DNA from: DAIUFH01 sp036844705
GTDB lineage: Bacteria > Bacillota > Clostridia > Tissierellales > Tissierellaceae
Length of the DNA stretch: 64,000 nt
Direction: 5' to 3'
Assembly (NCBI GenBank): GCA_036844705.1
Contig: DAIUFH010000002.1
Location: 1 to 64,000, forward strand
The position numbers and the translations under genes were made by a program. Below the pieces are notes generated by a model, which made no database searches, was not told where the DNA came from, and saw only the letters and a list, made by a program, of their open reading frames with translations. Shown piece by piece: positions 36,727 through 46,127 of the stretch. Within the stretch, counting starts at the first letter, position 1. Every line of letters starts with the position of its first letter.

Positions 36727-36973
36727 GAGTTAAGAAGTAAGAGTTAAGAAGTAAGAGCTAAGAAGTAAGAGCTAAGAAGTAAGAGCTAAGAAGTAAGAGC
36801 TAAGAAGTAAGAGCTAAGAACTAAGAGTTAATTGTGAATTGTGAACTGTGAATTGTGAATTGAATCTGTCATTCTGAGACGGACAGAATAAGCTTTACCA
36901 TCGAAGAATCTCGGGTTTTAAATTATGAATTGTGAACTGTGAACTGTGAATTGTGAATTGTGCATTGTGAATT
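36705..36973. repeat. long heptad array plus half hairpin element
   Basis: About 17 tandem 7-mers of the AAGAGTT / AAGAAGT / AAGAGCT type (36708-36828), then ATTGTGA heptads (36829-36863), a half copy of the hairpin repeat from GTCATTCTGAG to CGAAGAATCTCGGGTTT (36868-36918), then ATTGTGA / ACTGTGA heptads again up to 36973, directly against the prfA ribosome-binding site. No gene in this spacer. Confidence 0.9.
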
Positions 36974-36993
36974 GATAGAAGGGGTTGTATAAA

Positions 36994-38064
36994 GTGCTGG
37001 AAAAATTAGCTTTTCTTGAAAGTAAATATAAGGAGCTATCAGAAAAAATGATGGATCCTGAGCTTATAAATAAAGACAGAGACGAATGGCAAAGGGTCAT
37101 GAAAGAGCATGCCGATATGGAACCAATTGTATTAAAGTATAGGGAGTATACTGAAACTGAAAATGCTTTGGAAGAAGCTAAGGAAATGCTTTATGATAAG
37201 TTAGATGATGAAATGAGAGAACTGGTTAAGGAAGAAGTAAAGAGCCTTGAAGAAAAAATCGTAGAATTGGAAGAAGAATTAAAGATATTACTTATTCCAA
37301 AAGACCCTAATGACCATAAGAATGTTATAGTTGAAATAAGAGGTGGTGCTGGCGGAGACGAAGCAGCACTGTTTGCAGGTACATTATTTAGAATGTATGT
37401 AAGATATGCCGAAAGAAACAACTGGAAAGTTGAAATAATGAATACCAATGAAATTGGTATAGGTGGTTATAAGGAAGTAATCTTTATGATAAAAGGTAAA
37501 GGTGCTTATAGTAGATTAAAATATGAGTCTGGAGTCCATAGAGTTCAAAGGGTTCCGGAGACAGAGGCAAGTGGTAGAATTCATACATCTACAGCTACAG
37601 TAGCAGTATTACCTGAGGCAGAAGATATTGATATAGAAATTGCTCAAGGGGATATAAGAGTCGATGTATTCCGTTCGTCTGGAAATGGCGGTCAGTCTGT
37701 AAATACAACTGATTCAGCTGTTAGAATTACTCATATTCCTACAGGTATAGTAATTTCTTGTCAAGATGAAAAGAGTCAATTAAAGAATAAAGATAAGGCA
37801 ATGAAAATTTTGAAGTCTAAATTATATGATATGAAAATAACGGAACAAAATGCAGAAATTGCCCAGATGAAAAAAGGTCAGGTGGGAACTGGGGATAGGT
37901 CTGAAAGGATTAGAACATATAACTTCCCTCAAGGTAGGATAACGGATCATAGAATAAACATGACCTTATATAAAATAAATAGTTTTATCGATGGAGATTT
38001 AGATGAAATGATTGATGCTCTGATTACAACTGATCAGGCAGAAAAAATGCAGCAAGTTGATTAA
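36994..38064 (+). CDS. prfA: peptide chain release factor 1
   Basis: A 356-residue release factor for UAA and UAG. GGQ lies in [29 protein letters not shown] and the [18 protein letters not shown] segment carry the stop-codon-recognition region. TTG at 36985 is in frame, but AAGGGG fits the GTG at 36994, giving [12 protein letters not shown], the usual RF1 start. Confidence 0.95.
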   Translation: MLEKLAFLESKYKELSEKMMDPELINKDRDEWQRVMKEHADMEPIVLKYREYTETENALEEAKEMLYDKLDDEMRELVKEEVKSLEEKIVELEEELKILLIPKDPNDHKNVIVEIRGGAGGDEAALFAGTLFRMYVRYAERNNWKVEIMNTNEIGIGGYKEVIFMIKGKGAYSRLKYESGVHRVQRVPETEASGRIHTSTATVAVLPEAEDIDIEIAQGDIRVDVFRSSGNGGQSVNTTDSAVRITHIPTGIVISCQDEKSQLKNKDKAMKILKSKLYDMKITEQNAEIAQMKKGQVGTGDRSERIRTYNFPQGRITDHRINMTLYKINSFIDGDLDEMIDALITTDQAEKMQQVD

Positions 38065-38159
38065 TAGAGGGGAGGTCCCTCTATTTTTATAAACTGATGA
38101 GAGTTAAGATGTAGCAGCACCAAATTTGCTGACATATATTTACTAGAATGGGTGATTAA

Positions 38160-39209
38160 ATGGGCACAAAAATTATTAAAATAGATAAGGATAATATCGA
38201 TGAATCCTTAATAAATGAAGCAGCAATATTGATTAGAGAAGGCAAGATAGTAGCGTTCCCAACAGAAACTGTATATGGCCTTGGTGCAAATGGACTCGAT
38301 ACGAATGCTGTGGAAGGCTTATTTAAAGCAAAAGGGCGTCCTCAGGATAATCCTCTGATTCTTCATGTATCAAATTTAGAGCAATTGCGATCTTTGGTAA
38401 CCCAAATACCGGAAATAGCTTTAGAGTGTATGAAGAGGTTTTGGCCTGGACCATTGACTATGATTTTTAATAAAAGTGAAATTGTTCCTTATATGATTAC
38501 TGGAGGTCTTGAAACAGTTGCAATAAGGATGCCGAATAATCCAATAGCTTTGAAACTTATAGAAGAGTCAAGTCTCCCAATAGCTGGACCATCTGCAAAT
38601 CTGTCTGGAAAACCAAGTCCTACTAATGCCTCTCATGTCATTGAAGATTTGGATGGTAAGATTGATATGATTATCGATGGTGGAGAAACAGGAGTAGGAT
38701 TAGAATCAACAGTTTTAGACTTGTCCATAGGTACGCCTACTATTTTAAGACCAGGTGGAATTACATATGAAGACCTGAAGGAAATAATCCCGAATGTAGA
38801 ACAGGATTTGGGAACAATAAAGATGTCTGAAAACATTGTCCCGAAGTCCCCTGGTCAAAAATACAAGCATTATGCTCCGAAGGCTGATATGACAGTATAT
38901 ACAGGTAATATAGACAACATTGTTAGTAAAATTAAAGAGCAAACAAAAGAATTAATAAATAAAGGTTACAAAGTGGGGATAATGGCCACAGAAGAAACTA
39001 AAAATGATTACCCTGATGGTTTTGTACTTGTAGTTGGCACTAGAGAAGAAAAAGAGACTATTGCAACTAATTTATTTAAAATTATAAGATTATTTGACGA
39101 TAACGGTGTAGATGTGATACTGGCAGAAGGTGTTGAGTATGACCATATTGGTATGGCTATTATGAACAGGATGATGAAGGCTTCAGGAGGCAAGGTGATT
39201 AATCTTTAG
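38160..39209 (+). CDS. tsaC: threonylcarbamoyl-AMP synthase, Sua5 type
   Basis: A 349-residue YrdC/Sua5 protein making threonylcarbamoyl-AMP for the t6A37 modification of ANN-decoding tRNAs. The YrdC domain (1-200) has GKIVAFPTETVYGLGANG, KAKGRPQDNPL and PSANLSGKPSPT; a C-terminal Sua5 domain (about 230-349) follows SPGQKYKHYAPKA. It is the homologue of Bacillus ywlC and holds the same place after prfA. Confidence 0.94.
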   Translation: MGTKIIKIDKDNIDESLINEAAILIREGKIVAFPTETVYGLGANGLDTNAVEGLFKAKGRPQDNPLILHVSNLEQLRSLVTQIPEIALECMKRFWPGPLTMIFNKSEIVPYMITGGLETVAIRMPNNPIALKLIEESSLPIAGPSANLSGKPSPTNASHVIEDLDGKIDMIIDGGETGVGLESTVLDLSIGTPTILRPGGITYEDLKEIIPNVEQDLGTIKMSENIVPKSPGQKYKHYAPKADMTVYTGNIDNIVSKIKEQTKELINKGYKVGIMATEETKNDYPDGFVLVVGTREEKETIATNLFKIIRLFDDNGVDVILAEGVEYDHIGMAIMNRMMKASGGKVINL

Positions 39210-39219
39210 AGGTGATTTA

Positions 39220-39669
39220 ATGTTAATTTTAACTGTGTGTACTGGTAATACCTGTCGAAGTCCAATGGCAGAGGGAATATTGAAAGAAATGATAAGTAAA
39301 AAAGGTTTGGATATAGAGGTAAAATCAGCTGGAATATTTGCAGTTAATGGAGCTAATGCCTCCAACAATTCCATCATGGCCTTGAAGGAAATAGGAATCG
39401 ATATATCTGAGCATAGATCTAATCTGATAGACGAAGAGCTGATTCGCAAATCTGACTTAATACTGACAATGACGAATTCACACAAACAAGGTTTAATAAA
39501 TAGATTTCCAGATGCTAGAGACAAGATATTTTTACTATATGAATATTCTGAAGGGATACCAAAAGATATTATTGACCCTTTTGGCGGAAGCCTCGTAGAG
39601 TATAAGATAGTTAGAGACGAGATATATAATGCTGTAGAAAGTGTAATAAAAAAGATTAGTGAAGAGTGA
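39220..39669 (+). CDS. ywlE: low-molecular-weight protein phosphatase, YwlE type
   Basis: A 149-residue LMW phosphatase. The P-loop is VCTGNTCRSPMAEG with catalytic C7 and R13; a threonine at the third P-loop position, as in YwlE, favours phosphoarginine over phosphotyrosine. The general acid lies in DIIDPFGGS. It would reverse McsB-type arginine phosphorylation. It starts 10 bp after tsaC. Its final codons lead straight into an AAAGTGA heptad array. Confidence 0.9.
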   Translation: MLILTVCTGNTCRSPMAEGILKEMISKKGLDIEVKSAGIFAVNGANASNNSIMALKEIGIDISEHRSNLIDEELIRKSDLILTMTNSHKQGLINRFPDARDKIFLLYEYSEGIPKDIIDPFGGSLVEYKIVRDEIYNAVESVIKKISEE

Positions 39670-39862
39670 AAAGTGAAAAGTGAAAAGTGAAGAGTGAAGA
39701 ACTAAGAACTAAGAACTAAAAGTTAAAATCCAAAACCCGAGATTCTTCGGGGGGCAGAAATTATACTGCTAGTCTCAGAATGACAACAGTAGTGTGTCAT
39801 GCTGAGCAAAGCGAAGCATCTCGGGTTTTAATTGTGAACTGTGAACTGTGAATTGTGAACTG
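39661..39862. repeat. composite repeat: AAAGTGA and AAGAACT heptads, full hairpin element, ATTGTGA heptads
   Basis: AAAAGTG units (39665-39700) change into AAGAACT units (39701-39727). A full hairpin copy follows with arms 39733-39749 and 39812-39828 (16 of 17 pairs), then ATTGTGA / ACTGTGA heptads to 39862, next to the rpiB ribosome-binding site. Confidence 0.88.
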
Positions 39863-39879
39863 AAAAAGGAGGTTTTATA

Positions 39880-40317
39880 ATGAAAATAGGTATCGGTAGC
39901 GATCATGGTGGTTTTGAATTAAAGGCATACATTATAGAATACTTTAAAGAAAAAGGAATTGAATTTACGGATTATGGGACTTATAGTAGTGACTCAGTGG
40001 ACTATCCTGACTATGGAAAAAAAGTTGCGGAAGCAGTTATATCTAAAGAAGTAGACAAGGGAATAGTAATTTGTGGAACTGGTATAGGAATTTCAATTGC
40101 AGCAAATAAAGTTAAGGGAATAAGATGCGCTTTATGCGGAGATACTTATTCAGCAAGAATGAGCAGAGAGCACAATAATGCAAATATTTTAGCTCTGGGA
40201 GCTAGGGTTTTAGGAAATGGATTAGCTCTTGAAATCGTTGAAACTTGGCTGAATAGTGAATTTTTAGGTGGAAGACATGAAATAAGAGTAAATAAAATTA
40301 GTGATATTGAGGGGTAA
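39880..40317 (+). CDS. rpiB: ribose 5-phosphate isomerase B
   Basis: A 145-residue RpiB/LacAB-family isomerase. GSDHGGFELK, the active-site Cys in GIVICGTGIGISIAANK, and REHNNANILALGARV are conserved. RBS AAAGGAGG before the ATG at 39880. Same position as ywlF in the Bacillus cluster. Confidence 0.95.
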   Translation: MKIGIGSDHGGFELKAYIIEYFKEKGIEFTDYGTYSSDSVDYPDYGKKVAEAVISKEVDKGIVICGTGIGISIAANKVKGIRCALCGDTYSARMSREHNNANILALGARVLGNGLALEIVETWLNSEFLGGRHEIRVNKISDIEG

Positions 40318-40347
40318 CTTATGATATAATCCTTATGATAAATTTAA

Positions 40348-40995
<648 letters not shown>

Positions 40996-40998
40996 TCT

Positions 40999-41018
40999 AG
41001 GGCAGTTTTTACTGCCCT
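40999..41018 (+). terminator. possible weak terminator after upp
   Basis: Stem AGGGCAG / CTGCCCT with a T-rich loop 3 bp after the stop; the T tail is poor. Confidence 0.5.
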
Positions 41019-41120
41019 TAATTACTTATATTGCTAATAATTGACTTATTAATTTTTCTAATATAGAATCTTAATATCGTAGTATTTTTAGATATTAACT
41101 TTTTTAAGGGGAGTTTCCTG

Positions 41121-42149
41121 ATGCAACGAATAATTATGCCATTCTTTGTGGCGGTTTTTATATCATTCATAATAACACCTTTGGTAAGGAAATTTGCTTT
41201 TAGAATAGGAGCATTAGATATTCCAAAGGATGAAAGAAGAGTACATAAGGAACCAATGCCTTTGATAGGGGGCATTGCTATATATATAGGAGTAGTAGTA
41301 TCATGTTTAATGTTTCTATCCATGGATAAAACATTAATTTCCATACTTATAGGTGGTACTATAATACTTATATCAGGAATAATAGATGACCTAAAGGGAT
41401 TGAGTCCAAAGAAGAAGATGCTTTTTCAATTGCTGGCTGGACTTGTTCTAATTATAGGTGATGTAAAGATAGATTTTGTGACAAATCCATTTACAGATAA
41501 CAATGCAGTGATCTATTTAAAATGGCTTTCAATACCTATTACATTGTTCTGGGTTGTAGGAATAACTAACACGTTGAATTTAATTGATGGTTTAGATGGT
41601 CTTGCAGCAGGTGTTGCTATGATATCAAGCTTATCTTTGACACTTGTAGCCCAGAAATTTGGATATGATACAGTAGTGATAATGTCAGCAATTGTTGCCG
41701 GAGGATGTTTAGGATTCTTACGTTTTAATTTTAATCCTGCAAAAATATTTATGGGAGATACAGGTGCCCTATTTTTAGGTTTCATGCTGGCGGCCATATC
41801 GATAGAAGGTGTAATGAAGAGTGTAGCAACAATCGCAATTATTGTACCAATTATCATATTAGGAGTACCAATTTTTGATACTACCTTTGCAATTTTTAGA
41901 AGAATTTTAAGTGGTAAATCGATTATGTCTGCAGATAAAGGTCATTTGCATCATAGACTTTTAGCTAGGGGCTATTCTCAAAGAAAAACTGTATTGATAC
42001 TATATGCTATATCCGGATTTTTCGGACTATTTGCAGTACTTATTGCTAAGGCAAATAGTCAGCAGGCAGTTTATCTTTCTATGATTATGCTAATTGTGAC
42101 GGTTGTATTTGCATTGAAATTTGGATTATTTGGAACAAGGAAAAAATAA
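41121..42149 (+). CDS. tagO: undecaprenyl-phosphate GlcNAc-1-phosphate transferase (MraY/WecA family)
   Basis: A 342-residue polytopic enzyme with about 11 hydrophobic segments that moves a sugar-1-phosphate from UDP-GlcNAc to undecaprenyl phosphate, the first step of teichoic-acid-like polymers. Conserved cytoplasmic motifs: IIDDLKGLSPKKK (DDxxD-like), NTLNLIDGLDGLAAG, RFNFNPAKIFMGDTGALFLG and the KGHLHHRLL loop that places it in the WecA/TagO branch. It is followed 12 bp later by the UDP-GlcNAc 2-epimerase gene. Confidence 0.9.
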   Translation: MQRIIMPFFVAVFISFIITPLVRKFAFRIGALDIPKDERRVHKEPMPLIGGIAIYIGVVVSCLMFLSMDKTLISILIGGTIILISGIIDDLKGLSPKKKMLFQLLAGLVLIIGDVKIDFVTNPFTDNNAVIYLKWLSIPITLFWVVGITNTLNLIDGLDGLAAGVAMISSLSLTLVAQKFGYDTVVIMSAIVAGGCLGFLRFNFNPAKIFMGDTGALFLGFMLAAISIEGVMKSVATIAIIVPIIILGVPIFDTTFAIFRRILSGKSIMSADKGHLHHRLLARGYSQRKTVLILYAISGFFGLFAVLIAKANSQQAVYLSMIMLIVTVVFALKFGLFGTRKK

Positions 42150-42161
42150 GGATGTGATGAA

Positions 42162-43280
42162 TTGAAAATAATGTGTGTATTCGGTACTAGACCTGAAGCT
42201 ATTAAGATGGCACCGATAATCAAGGCTATGAAAAAGAGAGACGATATAGATACAGTTGTTTGTATTACTGCGCAGCATAGAGAGATGTTAGATCAAGTTT
42301 TAAAACTCTTTGATATAATTCCGAATTATGATTTAAATATTTTTAAGCCTGGTCAAAGTCTTACAGAAATTACTACTAAGGCGATTATGGGATTGGAAGA
42401 AATCATAAAATCTGAAAAGCCTGATATATTGTTGGTACAGGGTGATACTACAACTGTATTCGCAGGTGCTCTTGCCGCTTTTTATCAGAAGGTAAAAATA
42501 GGACATGTTGAAGCAGGTCTTAGAAGTGGGAATCTATATTCTCCATATCCTGAGGAAGCAAATAGAAAGCTTACTGGAGTACTCACCGATTTTCACTTCG
42601 CACCTACTGAAAGAAATAGACAAAATCTATTGTTGGAAAATTATCCTGCAGATAAGATATTTATAACAGGAAATACAGTCATAGATGCATTAAAATATGC
42701 TATAAACGATAATTTTAGCTTTGAAAATCCTGTGCTTAATGAAATAGATTATAATAATAAAAGAATAATCCTGCTTACATCACACAGGAGAGAAAATATT
42801 GGTAGACCAATGGAGAATATATTTAAAGCAGTAAATGATATTGCAGAAAAATATAAAGATGTTGAAATTATATTTCCTATGCATCTTAATCCTAAAGTAA
42901 GAAGTATAGCCTATAATATATTGGGGAGTAACAGCCAGGTACATTTAGTTGAGCCTATGGACTATGAGCCTTTCACCAATCTTATGGTTAGATGCCATAT
43001 CGTAGTTACTGATTCAGGAGGACTTCAGGAAGAAGCTCCAGCCCTTGGAAAGCCTGTATTAGTAGTACGAGAAGAAACTGAAAGGCCGGAAGGCATAGAG
43101 GCCGGAACGGCAAAACTAGTAGGAACAGATTATAAACCTATATATGATAATTTAGAATTACTTTTAAGTAATGATTTAGAATATGAAAAGATGGCAAAAG
43201 CTGTAAATCCTTATGGAGATGGAAAAGCTTCAGAAAAAATAGTGGAAATACTAGAAAGACAATTCACGATTCACAATTGA
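42162..43280 (+). CDS. wecB: UDP-N-acetylglucosamine 2-epimerase
   Basis: A 372-residue non-hydrolysing 2-epimerase making UDP-ManNAc. FGTRPEAIKMAPII, VQGDTTTVFAGALAAFY, GHVEAGLRSGN, HRRENIGRP and DSGGLQEEAPALGKPVLVVR are the conserved blocks. The start is TTG at 42162 with AAGGATG upstream. Together with the WecA/TagO-like enzyme it would feed a GlcNAc-ManNAc linkage unit for wall polymers. The stop codon falls inside an ATTCACAATTG heptad remnant. Confidence 0.94.
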   Translation: MKIMCVFGTRPEAIKMAPIIKAMKKRDDIDTVVCITAQHREMLDQVLKLFDIIPNYDLNIFKPGQSLTEITTKAIMGLEEIIKSEKPDILLVQGDTTTVFAGALAAFYQKVKIGHVEAGLRSGNLYSPYPEEANRKLTGVLTDFHFAPTERNRQNLLLENYPADKIFITGNTVIDALKYAINDNFSFENPVLNEIDYNNKRIILLTSHRRENIGRPMENIFKAVNDIAEKYKDVEIIFPMHLNPKVRSIAYNILGSNSQVHLVEPMDYEPFTNLMVRCHIVVTDSGGLQEEAPALGKPVLVVREETERPEGIEAGTAKLVGTDYKPIYDNLELLLSNDLEYEKMAKAVNPYGDGKASEKIVEILERQFTIHN

Positions 43281-43371
43281 AAATCTAGAAACATAATTAA
43301 CAGTATAATTACCGCTTATGTCATTCTGAGACGGGCGTGATTAACTTGGCTGTCGAAGAATCTCGGGTTTG
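43261..43371. repeat. heptad remnant and half hairpin element
   Basis: TTCACGATTCACAATTG at 43262-43280, then a half copy of the hairpin repeat from TCATTCTGAGACGG to CGAAGAATCTCGGGTTT (43321-43370). Confidence 0.8.
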
Positions 43372-43411
43372 ATTTTTATTAAAATTTAAATATAGTTATA
43401 AAATTAGGTAT

Positions 43412-43465
43412 AAAAGGTATCCTTCTTTGGTAATACTTTTACTATAAGGAAAGGATACTTTTTTT
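43412..43465 (+). terminator. large terminator hairpin after wecB
   Basis: AAAAGGTATCCTT (43412-43424) pairs with AAGGATACTTTTT (43451-43463) with one mismatch, followed by T. The spacer 43281-43545 holds only this and the repeats. Confidence 0.7.
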
Positions 43466-43545
43466 ATTGAAATGTTTTGTCCCCCTTTACATTTTTCTTG
43501 AAAGTTCCTTTCCTTAACTTTCATAATATGAGGAGGATTTTTTTA

Positions 43546-44328
43546 ATGAAAAAGGCAATTTTATTTATAATTATAATTTTATGTTTAGTACCAGTTTTAA
43601 CTCAGGCAACGGAGACGAAAAGTCAGGATGAAATACTATATAGTATTCTTAAAAACCTTGAAGGGGATTATGTAGAAGGAGATATAAGTGCTAATGGGTT
43701 ATTAATTGATAAATTTCTTAGCGTTGGGGAGTTAGACAACCTAGGTCAAGAGATTATAAATTCAATTGGAATGGTAGGTAAAGAGTTAGAAAAAGAAACC
43801 AATAGTATATCTGATGGATATTATATTAAAGAGGAGATAAATGAAGAGGGGTACAAGCAGTTAAATTACTTTGGATTTGATAAGAACAAAAATCCTTTGA
43901 CAATTATACTAAGCTCTTATTTAACTCAAGATCAACTAAAAGGGGAAACTTATTTATACATTAATTTAATTAAACAAGAGCATTTTTTAGAAAATAATGA
44001 TATAATAGAAAAGGTTAATAATTTGTTTAACCAATACGAAAAAAATGTAGAATTTACTACTTGTTTGATAGGTAGCTTTAAGGGTAAATTCAGTGAGCAG
44101 GAAATAGAAGAAAAATCATTGGAAGCCATACATAATTTGAATGGTAAAATAGTTGATATTTACAAGGATGAGCAGTTAGTTTCTTATACTGCTTATACAG
44201 ATTATTTAGATTACAATATATTTGCTGGTGAAGATAGAATAAATCTTAATATTGCATTAAGATACAACGAATATGATAATGAAACTCTTATTTGGATTGG
44301 AACACCTATAATTACCAGCGGCTATTAG
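43546..44328 (+). CDS. ywmB: YwmB-family exported protein
   Basis: A 260-residue YwmB-type protein with a signal peptide, MKKAILFIIIILCLVPVLTQ, cut near residue 22. The mature part is mixed alpha/beta with no catalytic motif that I recognise; the family was named for a TATA-box-binding-protein-like fold. AGGAGG is 9 nt before the ATG at 43546; the frame extends upstream to 43477 without an RBS. It directly precedes murA, as in Bacillus (ywmB, murAA, spoIID, spoIIQ), which is strong support for the call. Confidence 0.8.
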   Translation: MKKAILFIIIILCLVPVLTQATETKSQDEILYSILKNLEGDYVEGDISANGLLIDKFLSVGELDNLGQEIINSIGMVGKELEKETNSISDGYYIKEEINEEGYKQLNYFGFDKNKNPLTIILSSYLTQDQLKGETYLYINLIKQEHFLENNDIIEKVNNLFNQYEKNVEFTTCLIGSFKGKFSEQEIEEKSLEAIHNLNGKIVDIYKDEQLVSYTAYTDYLDYNIFAGEDRINLNIALRYNEYDNETLIWIGTPIITSGY

Positions 44329-44343
44329 CTTGGAGGAGATAAA

Positions 44344-45600
44344 TTGGAAAAAATATTGGTGGAGAAGAGCCCTCCGTTAAAGGGGACTGTAAGAGTAAGT
44401 GGAGCAAAAAATTCTGCACTACCACTATTGGCAGCCTCTTTATTAGGAACAGAGGATATTATACTGGAAGATGTACCTAAATTAAAGGATGTTGAAATAA
44501 TGTGTGAAGTTTTGACTTCCTTAGGTTCTGAAATTCAATATTTAGATAGAGATGTCATTAAAATAAATTCTGCTAATGTAAACAGATTTGAAACAAGTTA
44601 TGAGCTAATGAGTAAAATGAGAGCATCATTTTTGGTTATGGGACCATTGTTAACACGTTTGGGAAAGACAAAGAATTCCTTGCCAGGCGGTTGTGCCATA
44701 GGGACTAGACCAATAGATTTGCATTTAAAGGGATTTAGAGCTTTAGGTGCTAATATAGACGTAGATCATGGAAATATAAGTGCTTTTGCTGATGAATTGG
44801 TAGGAGATAAGATTTATTTGGATTTCCCATCAGTAGGTGCTACAGAAAATATTATGATGGCAGCTGTGATGGCAAACGGTGAAACAATTGTAGACAATGC
44901 TGCTATGGAGCCAGAAATTGTAGATTTATCAAATTTTTTAAATAAACTTGGAGCAGATATAAAAGGTGCAGGTACTTCAACCATAAGAATAAAAGGAGTA
45001 AAGCACTTGGGAGGAGCAAGACATCAGATTATCCCGGACAGAATCGAGGCAGGGACATTTATGGTTGCAGCAGCTATAACTGGTGGAGATATTCTAGTAG
45101 ACAATGTAATCTCAAGCCATATCAAACCAGTGATAGCAAAGCTGAAGGAGACTGGATGCATAGTTAGAGAGAATGGTGATAGTGTAAGGGTTATTGGAGA
45201 CGGCAGATTAAAGGCCATAGATATAAAGACACTACCATATCCAGGATTTCCAACTGATATGCAAGCACAGTTTATGGCACTAATGACTCTTTGCGAGGGA
45301 ACTAGTGTAGCTATAGAGACAGTATTTGAAAATAGATTTATGCATGTTGATGAATTAAAAAGAATGGGTGCAGATATTAAAATAGATGGTCGCTCTGCAA
45401 TCATACAAGGTGTTAAAAATCTTACGAGCGCACCTGTTAAAGCATCGGATTTAAGGGCAGGAGCTGCCTTAGTATTGGCAGGTCTGGTGGCTGATGGAAT
45501 TACTGAAATAGAAAACATCCATCATATAGATAGAGGATATGATGATATTGAAAATAAATTTAGTAATTTGGGAGCAATTATTTATAGAAAGACATACTAA
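44344..45600 (+). CDS. murA: UDP-N-acetylglucosamine 1-carboxyvinyltransferase
   Basis: A 418-residue enolpyruvyl transferase doing the first committed step of peptidoglycan synthesis. The catalytic Cys is C117 in LPGGCAIGTRPIDLHLKG, so it should be fosfomycin-sensitive. SGAKNSALPLLAASLL and PGFPTDMQAQFMAL are the other conserved segments. The start is TTG at 44344 with GGAGG 7 nt upstream, 15 bp after ywmB. Confidence 0.96.
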   Translation: MEKILVEKSPPLKGTVRVSGAKNSALPLLAASLLGTEDIILEDVPKLKDVEIMCEVLTSLGSEIQYLDRDVIKINSANVNRFETSYELMSKMRASFLVMGPLLTRLGKTKNSLPGGCAIGTRPIDLHLKGFRALGANIDVDHGNISAFADELVGDKIYLDFPSVGATENIMMAAVMANGETIVDNAAMEPEIVDLSNFLNKLGADIKGAGTSTIRIKGVKHLGGARHQIIPDRIEAGTFMVAAAITGGDILVDNVISSHIKPVIAKLKETGCIVRENGDSVRVIGDGRLKAIDIKTLPYPGFPTDMQAQFMALMTLCEGTSVAIETVFENRFMHVDELKRMGADIKIDGRSAIIQGVKNLTSAPVKASDLRAGAALVLAGLVADGITEIENIHHIDRGYDDIENKFSNLGAIIYRKTY

Positions 45601-46062
45601 CAATGCACAATGCACAATGCACAATTCACAATGATAAAAGAGCTAAGAGATAAGAACTAAGAGTTAAGAACTAAGAATTAAGAACTAAAAAATAAGACAG
45701 ATAAGATATAGAAATAAGAATTAAGAGATAAGAGATAAGAGATAAGAACTAAGAGTTAAGAACTGAAAATATAAACCCGAGATTCTTCACATTCGTTCAG
45801 AATGACTTCTTGCAGTGATTATACTGTAGGAGCAATTCTTTGTCATCCTGAGCCTGGCAGTATGATAACTGCGTACGAAGGATCTCGGGTTTTTTGTCAT
45901 TCAGATCCTGGTTTCCGTCATTCTGAGCGACAGCGAAGAATCTCGGGTTTTTTGTCATTCAGATCCTGGTTTCTGTCATTCTGAGTGATAGCGAAGAATC
46001 TCGGGTTTTAATTGTGAATTGTGAACTGTGAATTGTGAACTGTGAACTGCAAATTGTGAATT
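45601..46062. repeat. largest composite repeat block
   Basis: Starts right after the murA stop. ACAATGC / ACAATTC heptads (45601-45635), AAGAACTAAGAGTT and AAGAGAT heptads (45640-45765), then four imperfect copies or halves of the hairpin element (45773-46008), two of them a direct tandem duplication with a period of 58 bp (GTCATTCAGATCCTGG at 45896 and 45954), then ATTGTGA heptads to 46062. A 60-codon frame at 45802-45984 lies within the repeats and is not a gene. Confidence 0.9.
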
Positions 46063-46079
46063 TTTTTTGTTCTACTATT

Positions 46080-46122
46080 CCCCTCGTATTCATAGTATTA
46101 ATTATACTAAGGAGACGAGGGG
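46080..46122 (+). promoter_or_regulatory. hairpin enclosing the spoIID ribosome-binding site
   Basis: CCCCTCGT (46080-46087) pairs perfectly with ACGAGGGG (46115-46122). Inside it TAGTAT (46093-46098) pairs with ATACTA (46104-46109) around a 5-nt loop. The GAGGGG Shine-Dalgarno, 5 nt before the spoIID ATG, is buried in the outer stem, so translation would depend on opening it. Confidence 0.55.
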
Positions 46123-46127
46123 ATTTC

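Noticed and set aside
36705..36860. Possible CRISPR array
   Set aside because: Units are 7 bp and contiguous with no unique spacers, and no cas genes are present in the window.
45802..45984. 60-codon reading frame containing RHSERQRRISG
   Set aside because: It lies wholly inside the hairpin repeat block, has no RBS, and its sequence is simply the repeat read in one frame.
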